64,000 nt of DNA from Serratia sp. AKBS12 (GTDB taxonomy: Bacteria > Pseudomonadota > Gammaproteobacteria > Enterobacterales > Enterobacteriaceae), in NCBI RefSeq assembly GCF_024793895.1, contig NZ_JANUSB010000005.1, positions 163,722-227,721 of the forward strand. Direction: 5' to 3'. Shown piece after piece: positions 56,176 through 64,000 of this stretch. Position 1 is the first letter of the stretch. Every line of letters begins with the position of its first letter. The position numbers and the translations under genes are program-made. The notes under the pieces are model-generated. The model was not told the DNA's origin. It saw nothing but the letters and a program-made list of their open reading frames with translations, and made no database searches.

Positions 56176-57696
56176 ATGTCGCTAGCGGTTGTCTATACCC
56201 GCGCCCTTTATGGCGTTCAGGCCCCGTCGGTCACGGTGGAAGTGCATATCAGCAACGGATTGCCCACGCTGGCGCTGGTCGGGTTGCCTGAAACTACGGT
56301 CAAGGAAGCGCGCGATCGGGTGCGCAGCGCGTTGCTCAATAACGGCTTCACCTTTCCGGCCAAGCGCATTACCGTTAATCTGGCACCGGCGGATTTGCCT
56401 AAAGAAGGCGGGCGTTACGATTTACCCATTGCATTGGCGATCCTCGCCGCCTCCGAACAGTTGCCTGTCGATCGGCTGGCTGAATATGAATTCCTTGGCG
56501 AACTGGCGCTGTCCGGTGCGTTACGGGCAGTCCACGGTGCCATACCGGCGGCGCTGGCGGCAGAGCAGGCCGGCCGAAGTCTGATCCTTGCCAGCGAAAA
56601 CAGCGGTGAAGTGGGTTTGATCCCCGGCGGCAAGGCTCGGGTAGCCAACCACCTGCTGGAAGCCTGCGCATTTTTACAGGGCAAGAGTCACCTGCCACCC
56701 GCCGTCGCCCCGCCTGCCGCTCCGGTCACGACGCGCGGCGATCTCAGCGACATCATCGGCCAAGAGCAAGCCAAGCGCGCGCTGGAGATCGCCGCAGCCG
56801 GCGGCCACAACCTGCTATTGCTCGGTCCACCAGGCACCGGTAAAACCATGTTGGCCAGTCGATTGACCAGCTTGCTACCACCGTTGACCGATTGCGAGGC
56901 GCTGGAAAGCGTCGCCGTTGCCAGTCTGCTGCATCACCCTGCTTCCTCGCTGCCGTGGCGGCAGCGGCCGTTTCGCGCCCCGCACCACAGTGCGTCAATG
57001 GCAGCACTGGTCGGCGGTGGTTCGCTGCCGCGTCCGGGCGAGATATCCATGGCGCATAACGGCGTGCTGTTTCTGGATGAGTTGCCCGAATTTGAGCGAC
57101 GGGTACTGGATGCGCTACGCGAGCCACTCGAATCGGGTGAGATCGTGATTTCACGCGCCAGCGCCAAAGTGCGTTTTCCTGCTCGAGTGCAGTTAATCGC
57201 CGCCATGAACCCCAGCCCAACCGGCCATTATCAAGGCATGCACAACCGCACGCCGCCCCAGCAGATATTACGCTATCTGGGGCGGCTGTCCGGGCCGTTT
57301 CTCGATCGTTTCGATTTGTCGATAGAAGTGCCGCTGTTGCCGCCCGGCATGCTCAGCCAGCAGCGCAGCGCCAGTGAAGGCAGCTGTCAGGTGCGTGAAC
57401 GGGTGTTGCTGGCGCGTGAGCGTCAACTGCGCCGAGCGGGTAAGGTCAATGCGTTGCTGGATAATCGTGAAGTAGACCGAGACTGCCGCCTACGGCCTGA
57501 GGACGCCAAATACCTAGAGGCTACGTTGAACGCATTGGGGCTGTCGGTGCGAGCCTGGCACCGCATTTTAAAAGTGGCGCGTACGCTGGCCGATCTGCTG
57601 GGCGACGATACTGTCACTCGACGTCATGTTAGCGAAGCATTGAGCTATCGCTGCATGGATCGCCTGTTAATGCAGTTGCACCGCAGCCTGGAATAA
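56176..57696 (+). CDS. comM: YifB/ComM-family AAA+ ATPase (Mg chelatase-like)
   Basis: 506 residues, the E. coli YifB length. The N-terminal ChlI/Lon-protease-like domain starts MSLAVVYTRALYGVQAPSVTVEVHISNGLP; the AAA+ core has Walker A GPPGTGKTMLASRL, Walker B GVLFLDELPEF, and RAPHHSASMAALVGGG. ComM is a helicase-like factor aiding branch migration in natural transformation of other gammaproteobacteria. Start at 56176 with AAGGAGA upstream; a longer frame from 56152 is less likely. Convergent with maoP. Confidence 0.96.
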   Translation: MSLAVVYTRALYGVQAPSVTVEVHISNGLPTLALVGLPETTVKEARDRVRSALLNNGFTFPAKRITVNLAPADLPKEGGRYDLPIALAILAASEQLPVDRLAEYEFLGELALSGALRAVHGAIPAALAAEQAGRSLILASENSGEVGLIPGGKARVANHLLEACAFLQGKSHLPPAVAPPAAPVTTRGDLSDIIGQEQAKRALEIAAAGGHNLLLLGPPGTGKTMLASRLTSLLPPLTDCEALESVAVASLLHHPASSLPWRQRPFRAPHHSASMAALVGGGSLPRPGEISMAHNGVLFLDELPEFERRVLDALREPLESGEIVISRASAKVRFPARVQLIAAMNPSPTGHYQGMHNRTPPQQILRYLGRLSGPFLDRFDLSIEVPLLPPGMLSQQRSASEGSCQVRERVLLARERQLRRAGKVNALLDNREVDRDCRLRPEDAKYLEATLNALGLSVRAWHRILKVARTLADLLGDDTVTRRHVSEALSYRCMDRLLMQLHRSLE

Positions 57697-57717
57697 AAAA
57701 TGGGGCCGAAGCCCCAT
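57695..57717. terminator. shared terminator between comM and maoP
   Basis: ATGGGGC-CGAA-GCCCCAT stem with A-run before and T-rich after, serving both convergent genes; the stronger T-run is on the minus strand. Confidence 0.88.
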
Positions 57718-57722
57718 GATTT

Positions 57723-58061
57723 TTAATCGTCGCTGTCGGTGTAATCTTCCACCGCATCCGCCTGCGGTTTACCGCCGGACAGCGTATGGAATTTTTTCGG
57801 GCGGCGAGTGCGCGCCAGATATTTAGACCATACTTTTTCCTGCTCGGTTACCGGCTCGCGCTCACCGCGGCACACTGCGACGAACAGCTGTTCTTCTTCA
57901 GTGGCTGGCTGGCGTTTTCCGGCGTCCAGCTCATTGAACGCATATCCAAAGCGCTCTAGCAATTGCGCTTCTTTAATGGTGAAATCGCCGTGACGGGAGA
58001 ACCCGCGAGGATAGTGTTTATTATCAAAAAAACGATTGGTCGTGGTGAAGCTATCCGCCAT
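57723..58061 (-). CDS. maoP: macrodomain Ori organisation protein MaoP
   Basis: 112 residues, same length as E. coli MaoP (YifE). It opens [50 protein letters not shown] sequence and ends DYTDSDD. MaoP acts with the cis site maoS to organise the Ori macrodomain in E. coli. Start at 58061 with AGGAG upstream; the frame continues 84 bp without support. Divergent from hdfR, as in E. coli. Confidence 0.96.
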   Translation of the reverse strand: MADSFTTTNRFFDNKHYPRGFSRHGDFTIKEAQLLERFGYAFNELDAGKRQPATEEEQLFVAVCRGEREPVTEQEKVWSKYLARTRRPKKFHTLSGGKPQADAVEDYTDSDD

Positions 58062-58180
58062 CTGACACGCTCCTAATTCTCTCATGGCCGTGCTGTTTAT
58101 GGCGCGGAGTATTAGATAGGCTTGACATTGTGTAAAACAAAACATTTAAATCTTAACGACAAAAATTTTTGGAGATAGCT

Positions 58181-59008
58181 GTGGATACCGAATTACTGAA
58201 AACCTTTTTGGAGGTCAGTAGAACGCGTCACTTTGGCCGGGCCGCAGAATCCTTGTACCTGACGCAGTCGGCGGTCAGTTTTCGTATCCGTCAGTTGGAA
58301 AATCAATTGGGTGCAAATTTGTTCACCCGCCATCGCAATAATATCCGTCTGACGCCGGCCGGAGAACGTCTGCTGCCGTATGCGGAAAGCCTGATGAGTA
58401 CCTGGCAACTGGCAAAAAAAGAAGTGGTGCGGTCGCTGCAACACAGCGAACTGTCGATCGGTGCCACCGCCTCGTTGTGGGAGGCCTATCTGACGCCGTG
58501 GCTGCAATCGCTTTATCAACAGCGTGAAGCGCTACAGCTGGAAGCCAGAGTGGCATTGCGACATTCGCTGGTAAAACAGCTGCATGAACGGCAGCTCGAT
58601 TTGCTGATTACCACCGAGCCGCCAAAGATGGATGAACTGGCAAGCCAGCTGCTGGGGAACTTCTCACTGCGGCTGTTCGCATCTTCGCAGCGCAACCGGC
58701 AAGCGCCGATGCCGTACATCAAGCTGGAATGGGGCGCAGATTTCCATCAACAGGAAAGCCGTATGCTGGACAGCGATACCATGCCGGTGCTGACCACCAC
58801 CTCGGCGCACCTGACGCGACAGCTGCTGGATACCACCGGCGGCTGTGCCTTTTTGCCAAGTCAATGGGATAAGGCCTACCCCCATCTGGAGGCAACTCCC
58901 GACGTGCCCACCATCGTTCGCCCGCTGTATGCCGTCTGGTTGCAAAACAGCGATCAGCAGCCGCTTATTCGCCAACTGCTGAAAATACCTTTAAACACCG
59001 CAGCATAA
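58181..59008 (+). CDS. hdfR: LysR-type regulator HdfR
   Basis: 275 residues with a GTG start ([40 protein letters not shown]) and GGAG 6 nt upstream, matching E. coli HdfR, which represses flhDC and affects gltBD. The C-terminal effector domain is more divergent than the HTH. It is convergent with yjfF with only 4 bp between stops. Confidence 0.95.
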   Translation: MDTELLKTFLEVSRTRHFGRAAESLYLTQSAVSFRIRQLENQLGANLFTRHRNNIRLTPAGERLLPYAESLMSTWQLAKKEVVRSLQHSELSIGATASLWEAYLTPWLQSLYQQREALQLEARVALRHSLVKQLHERQLDLLITTEPPKMDELASQLLGNFSLRLFASSQRNRQAPMPYIKLEWGADFHQQESRMLDSDTMPVLTTTSAHLTRQLLDTTGGCAFLPSQWDKAYPHLEATPDVPTIVRPLYAVWLQNSDQQPLIRQLLKIPLNTAA

Positions 59009-59012
59009 CGCG

Positions 59013-60002
59013 CTATGACGGCTTCAGAGTTGGATGGCGGGGTCTTGAGCGTCTTGAGAGCCAAAACGCGCTCAACGCCTTCTGAAGGCCAATAAAGCAG
59101 AACAGCAAGATGCCGATGACGATTTTGGTCCACCATGAGCTAAGCGTGCCGTCGAAGGTAATATAACTCTGGATCAATCCTTGTATCAGCACGCCGAACA
59201 GCGTGCCGAGAATGGTGCCGACGCCGCCGGTCAGCAACGTACCGCCAATCACCACGGCGGCAATGGCGTCCAGTTCCACACCACTGGCTGCCAATGCATA
59301 GCCGGCCGAGGTATACAGGGAAAAAACAATCCCTGACAACGCCGCCAAGGTGCCGGACAGCATATAAATCAGCACCGTCGTGCGTTGCACCGGCACTCCC
59401 ATCAGCCCAGCGGATATCCGGTTGCCACCAATTGCATACACGTTATGCCCAAAACGGCTGCGATGCGCCAGCACCATCCCCAGGGCCACTACCAGCAGCA
59501 TCACCAGCGCCAGCAGGGTAAAGCGCCCACCGCCCGGCAACTTCCAGGCATAGTTGGCCAGTGTGGCATACAGCGGATGATCGATGGGGATCGATTCTTC
59601 GGAGACGATAAAGCTCATGCCACGCACAAAAAACATGCCTGCCAGCGTGATGATAAACGCCGGTAATTTCAGCGCATCAATGATCCATCCCATCAGCGCG
59701 CCAAACGATGCTCCCAGCAATAAGGCAATGGCAAACGCATACAGCGGATCGATACCGCTGCCAATCAGCTTGGCGAGCAGTACCCCAGTAAAGGCAATGA
59801 CCGAACCGACCGACAGATCGATACCGCCAGACAGGATAACAAACGTCATGCCCACTGCGACAATGCCGAGAAACGCGTTGTCGGTCAGTAAATCGCACCA
59901 CACTCGCGTCGAGGCAAAGCCGGGAAACTGGCTAAGACAAAAGCCGTAGCCCAGCAGAAACACCGCAATGGTGATCAATAACGGCAAATTGCGCTTCATC
60001 AT
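59013..60002 (-). CDS. yjfF: galactofuranose-type ABC transporter permease YjfF
   Basis: 329-residue inner-membrane permease. MMKRNLPLLITIAVFLLGYGF, FPGFASTRV, GMTFVILSGGIDLSVGSVIAFTG and SEESIPIDHPLYATLANYAWKLPGGG match E. coli YjfF closely. The ATG at 60002 overlaps the ytfT stop (ATGA); the frame reaches 60032 without support. Last gene of ytfQRT-yjfF. Confidence 0.95.
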   Translation of the reverse strand: MMKRNLPLLITIAVFLLGYGFCLSQFPGFASTRVWCDLLTDNAFLGIVAVGMTFVILSGGIDLSVGSVIAFTGVLLAKLIGSGIDPLYAFAIALLLGASFGALMGWIIDALKLPAFIITLAGMFFVRGMSFIVSEESIPIDHPLYATLANYAWKLPGGGRFTLLALVMLLVVALGMVLAHRSRFGHNVYAIGGNRISAGLMGVPVQRTTVLIYMLSGTLAALSGIVFSLYTSAGYALAASGVELDAIAAVVIGGTLLTGGVGTILGTLFGVLIQGLIQSYITFDGTLSSWWTKIVIGILLFCFIGLQKALSAFWLSRRSRPRHPTLKPS

Positions 60003-61021
60003 GTCTTGGGTCTCCGCAGCAGGCGCCGCCACGACAGGCTGGGTGATTGCACCATCAGCACCGCCAACACCACCAACGCTTTCAGCACCAGGTTAAATTC
60101 CGGCCGGTAGCCAGATAACAGAATACCGGTGTTCATCCCCTGAATAATTAACGCACCGATGACCGACAATGCCAGATTGAAACGACCGCCAAGCAGCGAG
60201 CCGCCGCCAATCACCACCGCCAGAATTGCGTCCAGCTCCAGCCACAGACCGGCATTGTTGGCATCGGCACCGCGAATGTCCGCCGTCACGATCACTCCGG
60301 CCACGGCGGCACACAGGCCGCAGATCACATATACCGCCATCACTACCCATTGGGTACTGACTCCGGCATGGTGTGCCGAGCGCAGGTTGATGCCCACCGA
60401 TTCGATAAACAGACCGAGCGCGGTTTTACGCGTTAACAGCCAAATCATTAACAGCATCAGTGCGGCAATAATAATCGGCATCGGTAAATACATCAGCGCG
60501 CCGCTGCCCAACTGCGCCAACCCGGCACGTTCAAAGGTGACAATCTGACCTTCGGTGATCAACTGGGCGATACCGCGTCCTGCGACCATCAGCATCAGCG
60601 TCGCGACAATTGGCTGGATCTTCAGTATCGCCACCAGAAAGCCGTTCCATAGCCCGCATAGCACACCTGCGGCCAACGCCGCCGCCAAAACATAACCCAA
60701 CGGATAGCCTGCGCTGGTCAGCGTTGCCGCCGTCGCGCCGGCGATCGCCATCACCGCCCCAACCGACAGATCGATACCGCCGGTCGCGATCACCAGTGTC
60801 ATGCCCAATGCAAGCAGGGCAACCGGCGCCCCACGATTAAAAATATCAATCAGGCTGCCGAACAGTCGCCCGTCCTGGATATGAATAGAGAAAAAATGCG
60901 GGGCGACCAGGCTATCGATCAACAGAATGGCCAATAGGGCGCCGACCTGTGTTGCGCCGGCCGGTAATATCCATCTGACTTTACGTGGCTCGCCGGTCAT
61001 GAAAAAGCTCCTTTGGTTCAT
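59999..61021 (-). CDS. ytfT: galactofuranose-type ABC transporter permease YtfT
   Basis: 340-residue permease partner of YjfF, RbsC family. Seen are NRGAPVALLALGMTLVIATGGIDLSVGAVMAIAGA, NGFLVAILKIQPIVATLMLMVAGRG, and LDAILAVVIGGGSLLGGRFN. It overlaps ytfR by 4 bp and yjfF by 4 bp. Confidence 0.95.
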   Translation of the reverse strand: MNQRSFFMTGEPRKVRWILPAGATQVGALLAILLIDSLVAPHFFSIHIQDGRLFGSLIDIFNRGAPVALLALGMTLVIATGGIDLSVGAVMAIAGATAATLTSAGYPLGYVLAAALAAGVLCGLWNGFLVAILKIQPIVATLMLMVAGRGIAQLITEGQIVTFERAGLAQLGSGALMYLPMPIIIAALMLLMIWLLTRKTALGLFIESVGINLRSAHHAGVSTQWVVMAVYVICGLCAAVAGVIVTADIRGADANNAGLWLELDAILAVVIGGGSLLGGRFNLALSVIGALIIQGMNTGILLSGYRPEFNLVLKALVVLAVLMVQSPSLSWRRLLRRPKT

Positions 61022-62526
61022 ACCGTCTCCTGCTGCACGGCGATCGCCTGCATAATGGCCGGCACGCCGATCGCGTCATGATCCAACTGGGCGACATGTC
61101 GTCTGTCGCGCAGTACTACGATCCGATCGGCGTAGCCTGCCAGTTCCTCCAGCTCAGAGGAGATCACCAGCAACGCCAGGCCTTCGCTGCACAACCGTTC
61201 GATCAGGCGAATGATTTCCGCATGCGCACCCACATCGATGCCACGGGTCGGCTCATCCAGAATCAAAAAGCGCGGATTGGTCGCCAACCAGCGTGACAGC
61301 AACACTTTCTGCTGGTTGCCACCGGAAAGATATTGGATTTGCTGTTCCGGGCCAGGGGTGCGAATGCCCAACAGTTGAATAAAGCTTTCGGCAATGCGGG
61401 TTTGCTCACGCAATGGGAGCGGACGCAGCCAGCCACGCTGCGCCTGTAAGGCCAGGATAATATTTTCGCGCACCGTTGCCGCTCCCACGATACCGTCGGT
61501 CTTGCGATCCTCGGGGCAATAGCCAAAACCAAGGCTGGCGGCTTTGCGCGGTGAGCGAATCGCGACGGTTTTACCAGCGACCTTTGCCGTACCGCTGTCC
61601 TGCGCCTTGATGCCAAAAATCAGCTGCGCGGTTTCGGTGCGCCCCGATCCCAGCAATCCCGCGAGACCGACGATTTCACCCGGACGTATCGACAGATCAA
61701 ACGGTTCCACCAGGCCGCGCCGCCCATAGCCGTTGAATTCGACCAACGGTGCCGCAGTTACCGCCTCGTGCTCTCCCCGCTTCAACAGCTCTTCATCGAA
61801 ACTGTGGCCCAGCATCATTTGCACCAGTTCGATACGCGGCAGCTCGGCAACGGATTTGGTGCCAACCAGCTTGCCATTACGCAGCACGGTAATACGATCG
61901 CTGATGCGATACACCTGATCGAGGAAGTGGGTAACGAAGATCATGCCCATTCCCCGGGCTTTAAGCTGGCTCAGAATAGCCAACAGCATGGTGACTTCTT
62001 TCGCGTCCAGGCTGGCAGTAGGTTCGTCGAGGATCAACACCTTGGCCGAAAGATCGACCGCACGAGCGATCGCAACGATCTGCTGAATGGCGATCGAGTA
62101 GTTCCCCAACGGCTGGCTGACATCCAGCGGCAGGCCGTAGCCTTGCAGTAACTGAACTGCCTGCTGTTGCAACCTGCGTTGATCAACCAGTCCGAAACGC
62201 GTCGGCTCACGGCCAAGAAACAGATTGGCAGCCACCGACAGGTTCGGCAACAGATTCACCTCCTGATATACCGTACCGATGCCTAATGATTGCGCCTGAG
62301 CGGTACTCTGCGGCGCAATCAACGTCCCATCCAGCCAGATGTCGCCGGCAGAACGTGAATAAACGCCGGTCAATGCCTTGATTAAGGTGGACTTGCCGGC
62401 GCCATTCTCACCGAGCAACGCCATCACTTCACCACTGCGCACGGACAGATCCACCTGATCCAGGGCTTTTACCCCTGGGAATTCGACGGAAAGCCCTTTA
62501 ATTGCTAACAGATCATTGGCCATCAT
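61018..62526 (-). CDS. ytfR: galactofuranose-type ABC transporter ATPase YtfR
   Basis: 502-residue double-domain ATPase. Domain 1 has GENGAGKSTLIKALTGVY and LILDEPTASLD; domain 2 has GLLGSGRTETAQ, LSGGNQQKVLLSR and LILDEPTRGIDVG. Both Walker B glutamates are intact, in contrast to the ATPase at 5597. Strong identity to E. coli YtfR, including GTVYQEVNLLPN. Confidence 0.96.
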   Translation of the reverse strand: MMANDLLAIKGLSVEFPGVKALDQVDLSVRSGEVMALLGENGAGKSTLIKALTGVYSRSAGDIWLDGTLIAPQSTAQAQSLGIGTVYQEVNLLPNLSVAANLFLGREPTRFGLVDQRRLQQQAVQLLQGYGLPLDVSQPLGNYSIAIQQIVAIARAVDLSAKVLILDEPTASLDAKEVTMLLAILSQLKARGMGMIFVTHFLDQVYRISDRITVLRNGKLVGTKSVAELPRIELVQMMLGHSFDEELLKRGEHEAVTAAPLVEFNGYGRRGLVEPFDLSIRPGEIVGLAGLLGSGRTETAQLIFGIKAQDSGTAKVAGKTVAIRSPRKAASLGFGYCPEDRKTDGIVGAATVRENIILALQAQRGWLRPLPLREQTRIAESFIQLLGIRTPGPEQQIQYLSGGNQQKVLLSRWLATNPRFLILDEPTRGIDVGAHAEIIRLIERLCSEGLALLVISSELEELAGYADRIVVLRDRRHVAQLDHDAIGVPAIMQAIAVQQETV

Positions 62527-62542
62527 TCACGTCCGCCGCTGG

Positions 62543-63499
62543 TTAATAGCCCATGCTCTTTTTCATGTCGAATTCCTGCTTGGCAGTATCCGGCTGCAGC
62601 AGTTTCGATTCGGTCTGGATGAATTTAGGCGGCTGAGTGCCGTCTTTTTTCATGGCCAGCAGTGCGTCGAATGCCGGGCCAGCCATGTTTGGCGTCAGTT
62701 CTACCGTCGCATTGGCTTCACCGTTCATCATCGCTTTGAAGATATCCGGCACCCCGTCGATAGAAACGACCTTGATTTGTGAACCCGGCTTCAGGCCGGC
62801 CTCTTTGATCGCCTGGATGGCACCGATGGCCATATCGTCGTTATGCGCATAAACCGCACAAATGTTCTTGCCGTTCTGCTCCGCCTTGATGAAACTTTCC
62901 ATCACTTCTTTGCCCTTCGAGCGGGTAAAGTCGCCGGATTGCGAACGGACAATCTTCACGTTGCTGGCCGCAGCGACCCCGTCAGCAAAACCTTTTTTGC
63001 GGTTAATCGCCACGCTGGAGCCGACCGTGCCTTGTAGTTCCACCACGTTGCAGGGTTTACCGGCCACCTCTTTCACTAACCAGTCACCGGCCACTTTGCC
63101 TTCGTGTACGCTGTCAGAGGCAACCGCAGCGGTATACAGCGATGGGTCGCTCACTTCGATCATCCGATCCAGCAGAAACACCGGGATTTTGGCTTCCTTG
63201 GCTTCCTGCAATACCGGACTCCAGCCGGTGGCGACCACTGGCGCAATGAAAATGGCATCAACGCCCTGAGCGATAAACGATCTCACTGCCTTGATCTGGT
63301 TTTCCTGTTTTTGCTGTGCATCAGCAATCTTCAGCGTAATCCCGCGTTTTTCCGCTTCCTGTTTGGAAACTTTGGTTTCTGCCGAACGCCAGCCGGATTC
63401 TGAACCAATCTGGGAAAAGCCCACCACAAGAGGGGCCGCCTGAACGGTTCCCATCAAGATGCCGCTTACGGCGACCGCTAACAATAAACGCTTGTGCAT
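62543..63499 (-). CDS. ytfQ: galactofuranose-binding periplasmic protein YtfQ
   Basis: 318-residue type I binding protein with a signal peptide (about 1-21, ending VQA). The mature part starts APLVVGFSQIGSESGWRSAET and keeps KPCNVVELQGTVGSSVAINRKKGFADG and VYAHNDDMAIGAIQAIKEAG of YtfQ, which binds galactofuranose in E. coli. First gene of the operon, 16 bp before ytfR. Confidence 0.96.
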   Translation of the reverse strand: MHKRLLLAVAVSGILMGTVQAAPLVVGFSQIGSESGWRSAETKVSKQEAEKRGITLKIADAQQKQENQIKAVRSFIAQGVDAIFIAPVVATGWSPVLQEAKEAKIPVFLLDRMIEVSDPSLYTAAVASDSVHEGKVAGDWLVKEVAGKPCNVVELQGTVGSSVAINRKKGFADGVAAASNVKIVRSQSGDFTRSKGKEVMESFIKAEQNGKNICAVYAHNDDMAIGAIQAIKEAGLKPGSQIKVVSIDGVPDIFKAMMNGEANATVELTPNMAGPAFDALLAMKKDGTQPPKFIQTESKLLQPDTAKQEFDMKKSMGY

Positions 63500-63763
63500 G
63501 TTGTTCTCCTGGCTCCGCTCACGATAACTACACGGGCAGAGATGATGTTGTTGTTTTCACACTGGTGATGTTGGGCGCTAAATAATGCAGGCGCCCATTA
63601 GGTTTAGACCAAATTGGCGCAGGAATAATGAGCGCCGTCACAACGCAGGAGAACAATCAATTTGTACATGAATTCAGCTAAAAAAGTCTAAATTGGGAAC
63701 GTTTCCGAATGGAGAATCAGGCAAGCTTTCAACGCAGTGGGCAGGATGGCAGGAAAGTGAAAA
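63500..63763 (-). promoter_or_regulatory. ytfQ upstream region with LacI-type dyad
   Basis: About 260 bp between ytfQ and the tRNA terminator. GGGAACGTTTCC (63695-63706) is a CG-centred dyad with one mismatch, the form recognised by LacI/GalR-family repressors, about 195 bp from ytfQ. No regulator gene is adjacent. GGAGAACAA lies directly before the ytfQ ATG. Confidence 0.4.
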
Positions 63764-63795
63764 GCAAAAAAAACCCTTTGCTTTCGCAAAGGGTT
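63764..63795 (-). terminator. terminator of the tRNA operon
   Basis: Minus-strand stem AACCCTTTGC-GAAA-GCAAAGGGTT followed by T8, 8 nt after the CCA end of tRNA-Trp. Confidence 0.95.
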
Positions 63796-63802
63796 CTTAA
63801 TA

Positions 63803-63878
63803 TGGCAGGGGCGGAGAGACTCGAACTCGCGACACCCGGTTTTGGAGACCGGTGCTCTACCAACTGAGCTACGCCCCT
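63803..63878 (-). tRNA. tRNA-Trp (anticodon CCA)
   Basis: 76 nt on the minus strand with encoded CCA. The acceptor stem AGGGGCG/CGCCCCT, D-loop AGCTCAGTTGGTAGAGC, anticodon loop TCTCCAAAA and T-loop GTTCGAGTC are all regular. Adjacent to hdfR as trpT is in E. coli. Confidence 0.98.
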
Positions 63879-63930
63879 ATATTACGCTTACCATTACGCC
63901 TGCTAGGTAAGCAGGCATAATGTAATTAAG

Positions 63931-64000
63931 TGGCGGAACGGACGGGGCTCGAACCCGCGACCCCCTGCGTGACAGGCAGGTATTCTAACCAACTGAACTA
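63931..64000 (-). tRNA. tRNA-Asp (anticodon GTC), 5' end beyond window
   Basis: Minus strand, truncated by the window edge so that about seven 5' acceptor bases are missing. The D arm TAGTTCAGTTGGTTAGA, anticodon loop CTGTCAC, T arm GGGTTCGAGCCCC and CCA end are visible. It is cotranscribed upstream of tRNA-Trp with 52 bp between. In E. coli this pair is the distal end of rrnC, so an rRNA operon probably lies just beyond. Confidence 0.96.

Noticed and set aside
63803..64000. Phage attachment site at the tRNA genes
   Set aside because: No integrase or direct repeat of a tRNA 3' end is visible in the window; the flanking ytf operon is the expected type of core gene.

Overview
The window is a chromosomal segment of a gammaproteobacterium of the order Enterobacterales, most likely a Serratia of the proteamaculans/plymuthica/liquefaciens type. 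This rests on E. coli-like gene blocks (uspB-uspA, prlC-rsmJ, rlmJ-gorA, yhjD-yhjE, kdgK, ilvLGMEDA, ilvY-ilvC, comM-maoP-hdfR, ytfQRT-yjfF, trp/asp tRNAs) mixed with Serratia-type accessory genes: a subtilase autotransporter, a LuxI/LuxR pair and an RpfF/RpfR pair. The species is an inference; no 16S gene is present.

Layout. 1-2.7 kb: end of pitA, then divergent uspB/uspA with a CGGCA microsatellite between them. 2.8-4.2 kb: gdhA. 4.5-11.3 kb: a sugar operon (binding protein, ATPase, two permeases, FGGY pentulose kinase, CBS-less arabinose-5-phosphate-isomerase-like protein). 11.4-13.3 kb: periplasmic nucleotidase. 13.4-14.0 kb: tandem array of about 123-bp units. 14.0-19.5 kb: rsmJ, prlC, rlmJ, gorA. 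19.6-24.7 kb: an accessory island with an orphan hcp, an unrecognised membrane-segment protein (candidate type VI cargo), and a three-gene signalling module (periplasmic molybdopterin-fold protein, hybrid histidine kinase, HTH-receiver protein). 25.2-28.3 kb: subtilase autotransporter. 28.7-31.5 kb: TetR regulator facing a Tm-1-like protein, with two matching operators between them, then spy. 32.0-34.9 kb: convergent rpfR/rpfF, predicted to make and sense a diffusible fatty-acid signal and convert it into c-di-GMP turnover. 35.2-42.0 kb: yhjD, yhjE, cdh, yhjG, and kdgK behind a KdgR-type palindrome. 42.2-43.8 kb: a compact sRNA candidate resembling processed ArcZ, then convergent, overlapping luxR and luxI. 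44.1-54.5 kb: the branched-chain amino acid genes ilvC/ilvY, a DUF2461 gene and ilvLGMEDA with leader peptide and attenuator. 54.6-64 kb: an MFS transporter, comM, maoP, hdfR, the galactofuranose-type ABC operon, tRNA-Trp and a truncated tRNA-Asp.

The kdgK block (about 79 min on the E. coli map) and the ilv block (about 85 min) are fused here, and the LuxR/LuxI locus sits at the join. Two cell-cell signalling systems therefore lie within about 12 kb. The most promising unfamiliar items are the ArcZ-like mini sRNA at 42.2 kb, the Hcp-linked protein at 20.4 kb, and the molybdopterin-fold/kinase/HTH-receiver module at 21.5-24.7 kb. No CRISPR array, insertion sequence or prophage was recognised.
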